This document shows, piece after piece, positions 50,801 to 63,583 of a DNA stretch of 64,000 bases. Under the pieces are notes generated by a model. The model saw nothing but the letters and a program-made list of their open reading frames with translations, had not been told where the DNA came from and searched no databases. Source of the DNA: Corella eumyota (taxonomy: Eukaryota > Chordata > Ascidiacea > Phlebobranchia > Corellidae). The stretch spans positions 7,130,001-7,194,000 of the forward strand of contig OY720098.1 in assembly GCA_963082875.1 (NCBI GenBank), in the 5' to 3' direction. The position numbers and the translations under genes are program-made. Each line of letters begins with the position of its first letter. Position 1 is the stretch's first letter.

Positions 50801-51093
50801 TTGTCTAAAACGTTTTTTCGGTATACCTAAAAAGTTTAATAGTTTTAGTTTTAGTTTGTTTTAGTTTTAAAAACATTTTGTATTTTGTTATGTTGCTAAA
50901 ATATGTAGGCTTAGCTATTATAGTTTTATTATACATTAATTAGACTTGTTACGACTAAGATTTTTTAATACAATTTTACACTTATAATACACCCAGTTAA
51001 AATAGTAAAAAAATATTTGTTTTATGTTAGCAGAATTTAATTTCTTTTGAATTAACTTTAATATTTTTAAAATAAATTTATTAAAATTATGAA
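44876..51093. other. SLC26A11 3' flank and intergenic region before the tensin-like gene
   Basis: A candidate poly(A) signal AATAAA lies at 45847-45852, followed by a T/GT-rich tail. The rest is AT-rich. About 46900-47400 is somewhat GC-richer but shows no exon. TGACGTCA occurs at 47907-47914 and 48550-48557. I looked specifically for exons of the tensin phosphatase and C2 domains (Cys-x5-Arg loop) and saw none. Confidence 0.45.
45847..45852 (+). terminator. SLC26A11: Candidate poly(A) signal of SLC26A11
   Basis: AATAAA followed within 35 bases by a T-rich GTTTTTTGCTC stretch, about 970 bp after the stop codon. Weaker candidates (ATTAAA near 45058) lie closer to the stop, so the 3' UTR may be shorter. 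Confidence 0.35.
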
Positions 51094-51097
51094 ATGA
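51089..51097 (+). promoter_or_regulatory. Minimal upstream ORF overlapping the start of exon 1a
   Basis: ATG-AAA-TGA at 51089-51097 is a two-codon upstream ORF whose stop overlaps the main start codon at 51094 (ATGAAATGAG). Such a start-stop overlap could limit or re-direct initiation. It is clear in the sequence; any effect is inferred. The main frame has a stop at 51082 and no AG between, so 51094 is the true start of this exon's frame. Confidence 0.6.
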
Positions 51098-54000
51098 GCA
51101 CCTCGATTGGTTTAATTAACGGTCGACCTCTCTCGTCCCCGTCGGCTTTTAGTTCGGAATCAACGAGCCCAACTTCACCGATCGAGACGGGATGTTGCAG
51201 ATATCCAAGATCCAGAAGCGTCAACTCTTTATTCAATCACAAACACGATAAAACCAAGACAAACAGTATCAAGAGGTTACCTAAATTTACCTGGGCTATT
51301 TTTAGAGGAAGGGATAAGACTAAGAAGCCTAAAGATTTGAAAATCGAAAGAAGACAGCCAGTTCAAAAAGTAACTTCGTGGCAGTATGTACAACCTGACT
51401 CTGAAATTGATATTCCAATAACTGACAAGCCTTTGGTTATTAAAAATCACTATGAGCGTACTTCGTTTGATTCTAGGACTGTTCTTGCCGAACAGAGAAT
51501 ACAAAATTTTATAATTGTGCCAACAAATACACCATCTTCATTGTTAAGAGTGGAGCCATCCGCTAAAACTCAAACTTCACCAAAATCTTTGAGAAGAAGA
51601 GTATTGGATAGGGATTTAAGTAAGAAACAGTCGACTGCAGTAAATGGAGGTAAGTTTTCTCATGCTAAATTTTTTTTTGTTATTTTTTTAACCTTAAAAA
51701 TCGGTATCGCACGATGACGCTATGGGGCATTAGTATAAAGTGAATTATCATGAAAAGGTTGTAAATAACATTGCGCACAAAATCTGTGTTAAAAATAGTT
51801 GTCTGTACTAAAATACTGAGCCGAAATCCTTTAACATAGCATAAGTGTAAAGTACAATACAATATAAAAATGCTTCAGTACTAATTATTTCAAACAGCTA
51901 TTTCTTATTTAAAAAAATTAAACACTACCTTAAATAAAAAATTAGGGTGACATAAAAAAGAGAAAAAGGCTTCTTTAAAAGTAAAATTGATTGGAGCAGG
52001 TATATTAGGAATATCAATAATTTTAAAGCAACGTTTAACTAAAACCCAAATATCTGTAAATGTATAAGGGACAGTACCTAAGCCATTTAATACGTGCGCT
52101 TAAAACCTGTTGTGATATTGACTTAGTGTATGGCATTCCAACGCCACGAGCTGTACCGTAGTAAATTTATTACTAAAGCCTTGGTTAACTTCGACCAATT
52201 TGAACAAAAAAGTTTTAGGTGGTTGTAGTGGAATAGTGTATTGGTGGAATATATTATTTGTTTAAGTTGAATCAAATAACAAAAGTTTTTGTTAAAATTA
52301 AATGAATCGCTCTCCTTTTTTAAACTATTTTATGCTACATACCTACACATTTTTATTACTGTATATGTGACGTTTTTAGTTAAATTATACCTTTTTTGGT
52401 TTACAAATAACTTTCATTAAAAAAATAAATTTAGAGTAAATTTTAAAAACCAACATTTGTTATGGTAAAAATATTATTCCTCTAAGAAAATGTATTTTTA
52501 TTAAATTCGAAAACAAGAACAGTTGACTGTGACTTGTTTAATTTTGTCGAGCTAAACTTAGCACAATAACATCAGCAAACCCAAAATATGAAATTCCTAA
52601 ACAGTGACGTGACCTTACAATTTAGCGAAAATCAACGAACCATGCTGAACGCTACGCCGCAGGCTCAGCATGGATAAACAAGTATACGCTGGGCTAAGTC
52701 AAATTTAACTGATCATTTTCTGAGGCTAAATGGTATAAAGCAAAACGTTATGTTAGTGATATAGGGGTATGCGTGAGGGAATCGATGTGTGGCAGTTTAA
52801 CACGCATGAGCTAGCTTTGGCCACAGAGTAAGGAGTGGGTTTGTTTTATTTAGAGAAAATGTTTTTTCAGAGAAATTAGGTTGTGCTTAAAATTAATTGC
52901 TTTTCGACAGGTTTTAATATATTTTGTCGTACAAACTTCTACCTGAGAAAAGTATTGCTATTGTCTAATTGTGCACAAAGAATTTGATTAAAACCTGGGT
53001 TTTGTTGTAGTATTATTTAATAAATATTGACCGACAGATGAGGTTATTTATAAACCACAACGTATGCAACATGTCGTGATGTGTACACAATCAGATGTTC
53101 AAGCACCAACCACTTTAGCATAAAAGAATAGGGGAGTTAGATGTTGATTATGTTCTAGGCTTAGCCAAACTTTCGTCAGCACTTTAATCTAATCGATTGC
53201 AATCAGCATTAGGCTAGATAGGTTAAGTTCTCATGCTCAGAAGAAAATCAATTTTGTTGGGAATACATTTGCTTATTTGAAAAAGTAAATTAATTGACGT
53301 AAAGTGAACGAAAAATACATACTTAGTGCATTCCAATATATGATTTTTCGTGATGTTTTAGTAAATAAAGATTAAAACTCAAAATATTTCGTCAATATGA
53401 GTGCTCCATCCAACTCCCATTTGAAAGTTTTTAAAAAGCAAAGGTTTTCAAACAAATTAAAATGATCGTAAAATTCAGAACACTGTTTGTTGAACCAGCA
53501 TGAACCTGAGCCTAAAACTAAGCTTGGTTTATATGGAACGAATTTTATTGATTTTAGTTGCAATTAGAGAAGATTTTAGAAGCAAAATGTGATTGTTTTT
53601 AAACTGACAGTTGTTTGGATTATTATTATTATTTAGAATTGTTATTTAAATTTAGGAGTTATGTAATTTTTCAGCTATTGGAATGGTATATAAAAATTAG
53701 ATTGTTTTTCTTCGTAAAAAAGGGATGTGTGAATAAAACTTTGCGAATTATATTGTATTACATTAAATATAGAGATCGTGTATTTATTAAAACCACATCT
53801 AGCAGCCTAAAGTAAAGCGAGCCACGTACTTCAGAAACAAAACGATTTTCAAGGGTTAAAAGGTTTAAGTTATAGTAAGTGTGTATCGCTTAAACGTATA
53901 AGGTAAATAGGTAATACGTCAGAATATAAGTTAGAACATAAATTTTATAATTGATGCAGAAAATTACAAAATACAGTATTTAATTTAAAAAAAATGAAGC

Positions 54001-57000
54001 AGTAATATCCAAGTTAATGCTAGCTAAGTTTATTTCAAATATAAAAATTGTTTATGAAAATGATTTCTCTTATCTTGTTAACAAGATTTTCTGCAAACAT
54101 TTAAAACAAGAATAAATTAAACATAGACATACCAAATGACTAACGTGGATACCAATCATCAGTAATGAATGTGTGAGGTCTTTATAATATTCGTGACACT
54201 TTGCAGATTTCGAAATTAATCCGATTTATTCGAGTTAATAAAGTTGGTTACAAAGTACCGTAATCTATTTAAAGTGCAGATATTTTGTTTGGTATTTTAA
54301 AAAGATAAAAATGTTGGTTTGATGGTATTTAAGTGCCCGTGTATATAGTTCTAAATTTAAATAGGAATTTTTAATATTAAAATAGTTTTGGTTAGCCTGA
54401 AGTACCAACATATATCTTTAGTCACAAAAATCTATGTTATTTGCAGTGGAATTTTTAAACTCTATAATAAACAAATACCTTAAATTTTTGTAAATCACAG
54501 TATTACAATGCATTTTATAAAAAAGGTAAAAGTTTATCAAAAGTTTTTTTTTTATTTTTGCATATTTTAAGCCTGGTGATTTAAAGCTTTATGTAATTAT
54601 TTAAATGTTGTTAAAAAAATTTGTTTAAACAAAAATGAGTGACAGATCTTCTACGTGTAGTGATTTGGGTAAGTATATCTTTAAAAATAAACTTATCTTC
54701 GTTATTTACAAAATCAAAAAATTGAAAAAATTTAGTTTTAATATTAACTTCGTCAAGAAAACGAAAAAATTTAAAAAATGCCCTAAATTTTTTAGGCAAA
54801 ACTTCGTATAATATAAATGCTAACAATTAAAACTCATTTAAAGTGTTTTGTACGTAAAACTAAACTATTTATCTTTTAATATTCACAGATGTTCCACGAT
54901 CGCCTGGTCCACTAGATGGCAGTCTTTACACTCAAGTTAAGAAACGGAAACCTGGTGAAACCGACGAATCTGATGATTCCAACTCAAGTCTGTCTTTAAA
55001 CCGGTTTGTTACTCTGGTTAATTCTTTTTATTTAATACCCAATTTGGAAGGTTAGCACTAAGTTGCTAATCGTTATATACAACGACTGGTGATTTTTATT
55101 TTTTCGGTGATCAAATCTTATATTTCCACAAATTTTTTATTACATAAAACTATAAAATGTTTTGGAAACTACTGCATTATATAACGAATTAACAACGTTA
55201 TTTTGTGATAATTCTACTAATTATACCAAATTTTTTGCATCACGATTAAAGTTGAAATTTTTGTTGGTGTTTTAACGTCTGTGTGTTTCAAAATTTTTTT
55301 TTTATTTAACATTTGTTACCATAAAACATTTTAGGAATGTCTTAATGTAAACAAACCTAATAAAATTATACCATTAAACGTAAAGAGAATTGTTTGTATA
55401 TATAATATATAATTTCCTTTTTAGGTCTATGTCATATTAGCTGATATGTTTGAATTAAATTATTAAATCTAAACAATTTCACTTTATACTTTGGTAAACT
55501 TGTTCATAAGAATTTATTAAAACCACATAATTCAAATGTTGAACACCTGATATATTTAATTTACAACATTTTTATTTAGGGGTTATCATTCTGCTGACGA
55601 ATTTCCAAACCAAACAAGTCCTTCAATTATGAAGAAAAACGATCCAAGTTCTGCACACAAAGGTAAAAGATTTGTTAAAATCAACATAGGATTTGGCAAC
55701 GTTTATGTAACATCAATCACGAAGATTATCAACACCTTCACTATCTTAGTACAATCTTCAAACATCAATCCACCCGTATTTTGACATTGCTTAAAAGTTT
55801 TGTTAATTTTAAAGATTTTTTTAAAGCATTTAACACCATCACCCTTAAACACAGGATACGCGAAGTATTAAAATGTGCTTTAACTCAAGTATAGGCCTAC
55901 TGTTTAAACGCCATTACTTTGTATATAAGTGTCTTTAAGTAAGCTGATATGCTTTTACCTGTTCTTGCCTGACTTATTTCGCAGCCCTAAAACAGAATAG
56001 GCCACCCCGCATGTTAAATATAGATTGGTTTTTGCAATGATATCTGACAAAGAAAAGCTTTGTTTTAAAAATTTAAAAATAAAGTTATGTAAAATTATCT
56101 CCCATTTTTCATTAGTGAATGTTATGGTCTTGAAGTGATATTTTCAACATACTTATACTTAGACAAGGTTCTAAAGAAACGACAATATTTTTGCAATTAA
56201 TATTTATTCTGTTTTAGTATCTATAAATATTTGGTTACTAATTGAAACATCTTAATTATTGAATAATTTTTAGATGACATGCAAACTGATAATATTAGTG
56301 GACACAGTGGTTCAGGTGGTGACTTCCCTCCTTTTATGACGTCATCAACTCACGAGTACGAGGAATTAATTCACGATGCAGAAGTTTCGGTAACCACGTC
56401 CAAGTACACCGTTAACGACATTGCAAATGCCCTGGAGGAAAACGACGAATCTCACATGACGTCATTAGTCGTTACGTCACAGCATACACAGGAAGAATTT
56501 CAAATAGTGATGCCCACTAATGTTCACACAAGACCAGAAATAATTCACGATTATGAAGTCACACTCGAACAAGATGAGGTCCAAAATGAACCTAAAGTTC
56601 ATTCTTTCGTTACTGATCATGACGTTATACACAATGACGTCATAACTAATAGGAATATACCTAAAGAGATTTTACCGATACATCGAAACGAAGAAGGGGA
56701 CAAATTTGATATTCCTGGAACGTTGCCGCAACTTGGCGCTACAGAGTGAGTTTTTAAACTTTTATAAATTAATAACATGTTAATATTTAAGGTTAGTTGT
56801 AATAAAAATCTAAATTAACTTTTTTTTGTTTAAAATAGATTAAAATGTTTAATAAAACAAAAAAATATTCTAACTACGTATATTGTAAGGTAAAATGTAA
56901 TGTTTCTTATGTTCAATTGATTGGTGGTTTTTGGTATATATAAATTTTTCATTACTTATTCTATAACAAGCAAAGGCACACTTTAAAAATTACGTCATCT

Positions 57001-60000
57001 TAAAAAGGTTCTAATCGAAAACTATTACTCATCATAATTTTCTGTCTAATAAGTTCAAAATTTTAACCAAAATTAGCTTTTTTTGTTGGTTTTTGAAAGT
57101 AACAGGATGCGTACCTGGGTTGCTAAACAAACTTAATTTGTGTCAAAATAATTTCACGAGTTTGAGCTAACTCTTTAGCTAGCCGCGAAGCATTTAGATT
57201 GCGTGTTTTATCATATGGTGAAGTCGAGTGGTGGTTAAAGAGTTATATATGTTGATGCATTACCTCATGTGCGGTAAGATAAGGCATTAGTCAAGTAGTA
57301 AAACCATTCGCATGCCGTTTTTATTATGGTTCATTTACTACTTGCTATGTCTACAAATTTATCTTTTGTCGAAACGTATAAATTAACAAAAAGTTGTCTA
57401 ATGTATTTTTAAGACTTCGATAACTACCTTTAGGTATGTATAATGTTATAGCTGATAAGGCATTTAAATACTTCTTACAGGAAATGCAATTGGCAAATAT
57501 ATAATGAAGTAGTTGCCAAAAGATTTTCGTTGACATTTTGTTAATAAGATATTCTTTGTTTTAAAGTTTTAAGATTAGCTTTAGTATTTATAGGCTTGGA
57601 TAGAGTTTGGACAAGTCAGAGAATTAATAAAAATAAAGGTTTTTATTCTACTGTATTTATTTAGAACGTATATTAGGAGTTATCTTATTTGTTGCGATAA
57701 AAAATCAATAATCACATTCAATATTTAACGTAATTTGTTATATTGACAAATTCGATTTAAATTGATGCGCATTTGTCATTTATTTACCAATACAATACCG
57801 AACACAGAGGAATAATTAGTTAATATAAAATAAAAAGATTTTAATTGGATTGACAGGTTTTAAAATTTTTACTTCTTGGTTTTGAATGTAATCAAACAAT
57901 AATTATGTTCAACTTTTACTCTTGTATTTAACATTTATTATGCATCCAATTAAGGCAATTAATGAACTTCTCTATTAAAGTCAAAACAAAATCATTTCAA
58001 AAATTCCCAATCATCATTTACTTAATTGGACACGCTGCAGCGATTTCATCATTATTATTTTTATTATTAGGCTGTGTTGTTTTCACAACGTTTCAAAATT
58101 ACGGAACGACAACTAGGGCTTTTATTTGGATGGATATTATGAGAAAATCGATATGCTTTTGTTAGAGATGTTAGTGGTTAAGGTCGTTTAGTTGTTTGCG
58201 CTGAACATTTTGTTAATACAGAGTGGTTTTGTCGAAAATATGGAAATTCAAACAACAGGGTAACAATTTGAATTGAATGTAATCATATTAAGATGAAAAG
58301 TTTTTATTATAAAAAATAATTAGTTTTTTTGTAGAAAAAATTCTAACATACTTCAATTTAGTTTGTAGTGTTTTTTTTTAAGAATTTTATTAATGTATAA
58401 CTTTTTGGTTTTGTTTTAGAAGTATCTCTGGTCAAATAATCACATAATTTTTAAAGCATTGTTAGGTATTAAAACAAATATACTCAACGACCAAAATAAC
58501 TATTAAACTTGGTTAAAAACAGGAATCGGTAAACGAATTCTCAGAATGCTATAAAAAATACGTTTTTTGCTAAATATTTGTTATAAAGATAAGTTATATA
58601 ATATTTTAAATGATTCACACATTTTTTTGATAAAATACCTGAGGTTTTAAATGCATTCTGTTTTAAGCGTTTTTGATTTTATCCTACACAACAGTTAAGC
58701 AAAATGTTAAGATAAGATGAAAAAACAAGGTTTGGCTTTCACGAAATTTTATGCTTGCTATCCCAAGTGATCAGAAGGTAGACGGGAACTCATAAATTAT
58801 TTAATTTTCCAGTGTGAAGTTTAGGTCGCTGTTGTTAAATTAAAGTGCGTTTTTAAAAAGGTTTAAGCAAAAAGGCAACTAGTTTAGTTATTTTATATTC
58901 AACAAAAGTTGTTCAAATAACCAATAGTTTATGATATAGTTAGTGCAAAAAAGTTATTAGATATTAAATACCTTTAAAAATGCATTAAAATGGGATTTAA
59001 ACTTGTAAAATAGGGTCTCTGTATATAATGTTTAACAATCCCAAAGTGGTGAGAAATTTTATGATTTGTATGTTTGGTGCCAAGCTGGTAAAATTTTAGA
59101 CCTAAAGTCAATAAACTATTAAATATAAAAACAAACTTAGTTGGGGCACAATAAAGTTTGTGTGCGTGGTTTAAAAATGAAATAACTGCATATGAATTTT
59201 ATTATAAATTTATTAAAGAACTTTATGTATTAGAAAGTTAAATTGTTTAGATTAAGGCGTTGTTAATGTTTTAAGAAATATTATATAAATTTATTACTTT
59301 TATTTAAATAGTAAAAAAGAGTGTTTGAAATAAAAAATTTTTTGCGTTTTTTTGGATATACATTTTTTAACTTTGGTTTTATTTTTACCAACTGACGTAA
59401 TTTAAAATTACAGGGTTGCCCAAAATCAATGATATTTAATTGTAGGTTAAGTAAGCGCAACTTAATGTTTATCACACAGAGTTAAACACACTTATGTACA
59501 AGTTATTTCAAATAACCTTGTTCGTTTATGAAAAACTTTAAGCCGGGCTCTCAGAATCATGTTCAAAGTCGTGTATTAGTTTTTAAGTAAACACATTCAA
59601 GTGTTTAATCGAAATGACTCAACATGACCGCCTACTATGTAATTACATTTATAAGCCAGGTTGTTCTTTCTCAATATAATAAAGTTTATTTTTTATAATA
59701 ACCAACTGCATAAATTAAGCGCTGTAATTGTATTAGGAAAATTTTTTGACTAACATTACACCAATGCGACAAATTTTTTGTAGCTTTCGTCAGATATTGG
59801 AATTTCGATTATGAACGGTTATTATTTAGTGATCAGCATTATGTTAGTACAACCAATGTAATAAGAAACTAATCAATACGGCTAATTCATGTAATAATAT
59901 TGGTAACTAGTGTTGGTGATACATGAGTATATAACGTTGATACAGTTCAAGGGAAGTTAAATTTGTCCAATTAAGGCAAGGAAAACTCAGTCAAGAAGTA

Positions 60001-63000
60001 ACTTGTCAGAAACAGTTTAAAATTTTGACTATATAGATTCATTGACACAAAAGGTTAATAATGTATTTTGAGTTAATAAGGTACGTTTACATCAAACAAA
60101 TTGACTTACTCAACCTTAAATCAGTTTTCATTTGCGATTTGATATAATTATAAAATGTAAAGTTCATTTGCGTAATATGTAATAGTAATACTACGGTTAA
60201 ATAATATATTTGTGCAAATTTAAATAATACATCGTAATGGGTGATTATAACTTCCGTTTTAAATTAGTATTTATACATTAATATTCAATATATTGTGTTT
60301 ATGGCTTGTGCTTTTTAAAAGATGACGATGTTATTGAATATCGGAAGTTATTGATTAAATAATCGGCATATAGGTGTGGCAATTTGGCAAATTTATTTGG
60401 AGGTTATTGAATTTCAATTCTGAATATTAAATTTTGTTTTAAAAACTTTAAATTATGTTATTGTTTAGTTGGTATCACCTTAGCATAGTTTAAGTTACCA
60501 TTTTGAAGGACGGGTAGTTAGGTATTTGTTTATCATATAGAAGTGATCGTATGGTGTGGTCTATACCTTAGTTACACTTTAAGAAGGGTTGTAAGCCAAC
60601 GCCTATCAATCTTTGTTTTTAAATCCATATTTGAGCTGCATTTCCTATTTGTCCTTTCGGATTTGAAAAGCTTATCTTTCAGATCGATACAGTAAGCTCT
60701 CGAGTAGTTTCGGATATGTTATGTTAATATATTTTATTAGCGTTATAGACATTGCTAGATTTTTTACTATTAGTGTTTTTATTTGAAAGTTTATATATTT
60801 GGAATTAAAAAATAAGTTCCCTAAAATGCTAAGGCATGTAGTGTTATGTTTTAAAATTTATGAAATTTTTTTTGCGCTAACGAAGACAAACTTTCGAAAG
60901 TGCAAAAATAGAAATTACAAAACGCTTTAAATCACGTCACCTTTTTTTAAAGGTTTAAACATTTATCGCTAGCTTTTGTTATTTTTTCTAGAAAGTGGGT
61001 CATATAGAAACGTTATATTTTATCCGTCAATTAATTGAAAAAAGATCTGATTTCATATTCACCTTTGTGAAGTTAGTTGTTATTGTGTTGTATGCAATAT
61101 AAAGTAAGGCCTATATTACTTGTATCAGTATTTTTTGAATTCACACCCGACCAAATCTCGTGTATCTTTTTACAATGTTAATCATTAAAGTTACACTTTA
61201 CTGTACATTGTCCAATGTAGTACGTTCTACTGACCTATGCCGTAAAGTAAACAGGTGCGAACTCTTTGGTGTATTCGATTTCAATGGGATTTACTTTTGT
61301 TAAAAAGTTACAAACGTTGTGTAATAGAAATAAATAGGTGTTATGTTAATAATTGTAAAGGTGTGTGTTATAGTTAATGCAAAATTTTATTTAAATCTGT
61401 GTATTAACTAAAGGTTGAGGTTTATTTATGTAGGTAACTTAAGATTCTTATTAAATAGTATAGTAGTTATTAAGAGGGTGGTAATTGGTAAACTATACAA
61501 TTTTCGAGGATTCTGAAGGTAATTGGTTTAAATGCACATTTTTATGTTTATTTAGTTTTAAATTACAGTTTTGAGTCTGACAAAAGTTACTTTATACTTG
61601 TATTTCTCAAATTATAGAGAAGTATTTTAAGAAATTCTTGATATTTAGGTTTATTTTCTTATAAATACAAATGATATTTAGGTTTATTTTCTTATAAATG
61701 CTTTGTAGGGAAAAAATAAATTTAAATTAAAGTATTTTATGTAATTAAAGTTTCTGTAGGAGTGATAATTTATAGTAGGCTACTCACGTTTTAAAACAAT
61801 TGTCAATGAATTAAAAGATAGCTTAATTACCCATGACCAAAACAATTAAGCCAAAAATCAAAAAGGCTTAGATTAAATTCAGTCTTTTTGTAAATTAAAG
61901 TTAATTTAATTATTTGTAAGACTTACATTACGAAAAATTCATTAAATTTTTATTTGTTTAGATACTTGCCTGATTGTAGTAGTGTAAATGTAAACGAATC
62001 TACCCCGACGACAAGCCAACTTTCCGCGGCAAAAATGTTTCAACCTTCCCCGTCAAATCATCTCACACAACTCGATGTCGACAACGCAATGGCGCTTGTT
62101 AACGAATGCTTAGCAGACACAGAAGAACGTGGATATGAGGACACAACAAATTTAAAAGATTTAAACGGAAATACAGACGCTCCCCAATTTTCGCCAGCAC
62201 AACCGGATTATCCTGCTTTAACACTGGACCCGAGGTTTGAGGAAAAGGGACCTGAGTATGCTTTACCAGTTCGAGATGTTGTTCTGGGTACAATTCCAGC
62301 ACGAAAAGCCGTATTAGTGACCAACAAAAACAATGAAACATTCCTGATGAACCAAGCCGATTTGGTAAACAATAACAACCCGACTGACTTAAAAAACGTA
62401 AAGTTTAACGATGATTCTAAGCTTGATGGGAGTGGATACTCAACAATTGAAGATATTAATACAGTGAGTAATCCTGTTTTAAAACAGTTGGATCATCCTT
62501 CGTTGGAAAGAAACAGTGACGTAGACAGTGGCATTGACGGTAGTGCTATGGTTCACACCACGTCGACAACCAGTGACATTAACACCTCTGACGTAACTAG
62601 TTCTGTGGCGTCATTTAACCATGATAAAAAGGAACCAGAAACCAGTCAGGTATAACATACATCTATTTTAACCACTCATGCATAATTGCTTTAATAAATT
62701 TGTGGATTTTAATTTTTTAACTTTTTTTACTTGGAGTAAATTTATTTTGTAGACTTGGCCTCAAGTCCAGTCTACTCTTTCCTCTCCATCTCTTACTTCT
62801 CCCACTCTTACAAACACCAGTGAGACAATGGGAGACAAAGAAATGGAACAAGATGATGGTGAGGACGAAGAGGAAAAAAGAGTAAGAGAAGAAATTGAAA
62901 ATATGCAAAAGAAATTACAGGATCTTCAAAATAAACACGTGCGTCTAAAAAAGAACTAAATGTTTATAAATTTTTATGTTTTCATTTTTTAAATTTGTCT

Positions 63001-63583
63001 ATTTTTATAAAATTGTACGACGCGATATAAACAGTTGAAACCTATCAATTCAATTAAAAATGATTAAAATTGTAAAAAATCTAAAGGTAAAGGCTTTAAA
63101 TTAAAAATTATTTTACTTTGTTTACAGAATACACTAAAGCGGCGTAAAGAAGAGACAAAGCGACATAGTTTAGGATATAAGATCTCGCAGACTAATGACT
63201 CAACAGGTAATATAATCACATAACAGCTTTTCTAGAAAAGCTTTAGTAAATTTCTACATTAACTAACTTTAGTGTTTGTAATATGTAAATTTTACGTTTA
63301 AATATATACTATATACAAACCATTTATCGTCAAAAGTTTAAGGTTTAGTTTTTTGCTTAAATATTTTTTTAAATCACGTTTAGTACCGACCTTAAATCAC
63401 GTGATTAGCGCCACCTTGCCACGACCGCCAGGTCATCGTAGTTCACAACCTAACTCAAAATCCCAGACCGGTCATCTCAGTGATAAAGAACAACAAGAAA
63501 TCGACGACCTTTTGCGATCCGTTCAGGAACTCGATATTATGACGTCACAGCAGCCAGTCAATGACGTCATAACTACAACAGAG
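51094..63583 (+). CDS. Tensin-like scaffold protein, isoform from first exon 1a (3' end uncertain)
   Basis: Exons: 51094-51649 (1a), 54889-55003, 55580-55662, 56274-56745, 61962-62649, 62753-62938, 63128-63206 and 63384-63583, giving 793 residues so far, all joins in phase. Exon 1a encodes 185 basic, Ser-rich residues that I do not recognise. The shared exon encodes SPGPLDGSLYTQVKKRKPGE, very close to the segment just after the C2 domain of vertebrate tensins (GPxDGSLYAKVRKKSSSD). Near residue 758 LSDKEQQEIDDLLRSV resembles tensin's LSAQEKAELDQLLSGF. Between them lie about 560 acidic, Ser/Thr/Asn-rich residues and a short coiled coil (about 676-712; REEIENMQKKLQDLQNKH) absent from human tensins. 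Tensins link integrin adhesions to actin. The phosphatase, C2, SH2 and PTB domains are not in the window, so the identity rests on two motifs in the right order. The final donor (GAG|GTAAGG) indicates continuation. Confidence 0.6.
51650..54634 (+). other. Intron of isoform 1a and putative promoter region for exon 1b
   Basis: AT-rich with no further coding exon recognised. It contains a perfect 9-bp inverted repeat, CCATGCTGA (52640-52648) and TCAGCATGG (52665-52673), around a 16-base GC-rich loop. The promoter of exon 1b should lie in the last part, but no distinct element was seen. Confidence 0.4.
54635..54668 (+). CDS. Alternative first exon 1b of the tensin-like gene
   Basis: ATG at 54635 opens MSDRSSTCSDL and ends in phase 1 at a strong donor (TTGG|GTAAGT). 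That is the same phase as exon 1a, so both join the acceptor at 54889 and give ...DVPRSPGPLDGSLY. No acceptor is obvious just upstream of this ATG, so it reads as a separate first exon with its own promoter. The resulting protein is about 174 residues shorter (619 residues to 63583) and lacks the basic N-terminus. Confidence 0.55.
56746..61961 (+). other. Large intron of the tensin-like gene
   Basis: A 5.2-kb AT-rich intron. The 67-codon plus-strand open frame at 57962-58165 is hydrophobic but has no splice context and is probably chance. A 28-bp direct repeat with period 33 (61639-61666 and 61672-61699) lies near its 3' end. No other structure was recognised. Confidence 0.5.
61639..61699. 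repeat. Short tandem repeat, 28 bp, period 33
   Basis: TGATATTTAGGTTTATTTTC and the eight bases following it, ending in TAAAT, occur twice without mismatch, separated by five bases. It is an intronic local duplication. Confidence 0.85.

Noticed and set aside
57962-58165. Hydrophobic 67-codon open frame
   Set aside because: It lies within a 5.2-kb intron with no splice sites, conserved motif or codon signal; AT-rich DNA easily yields such frames.
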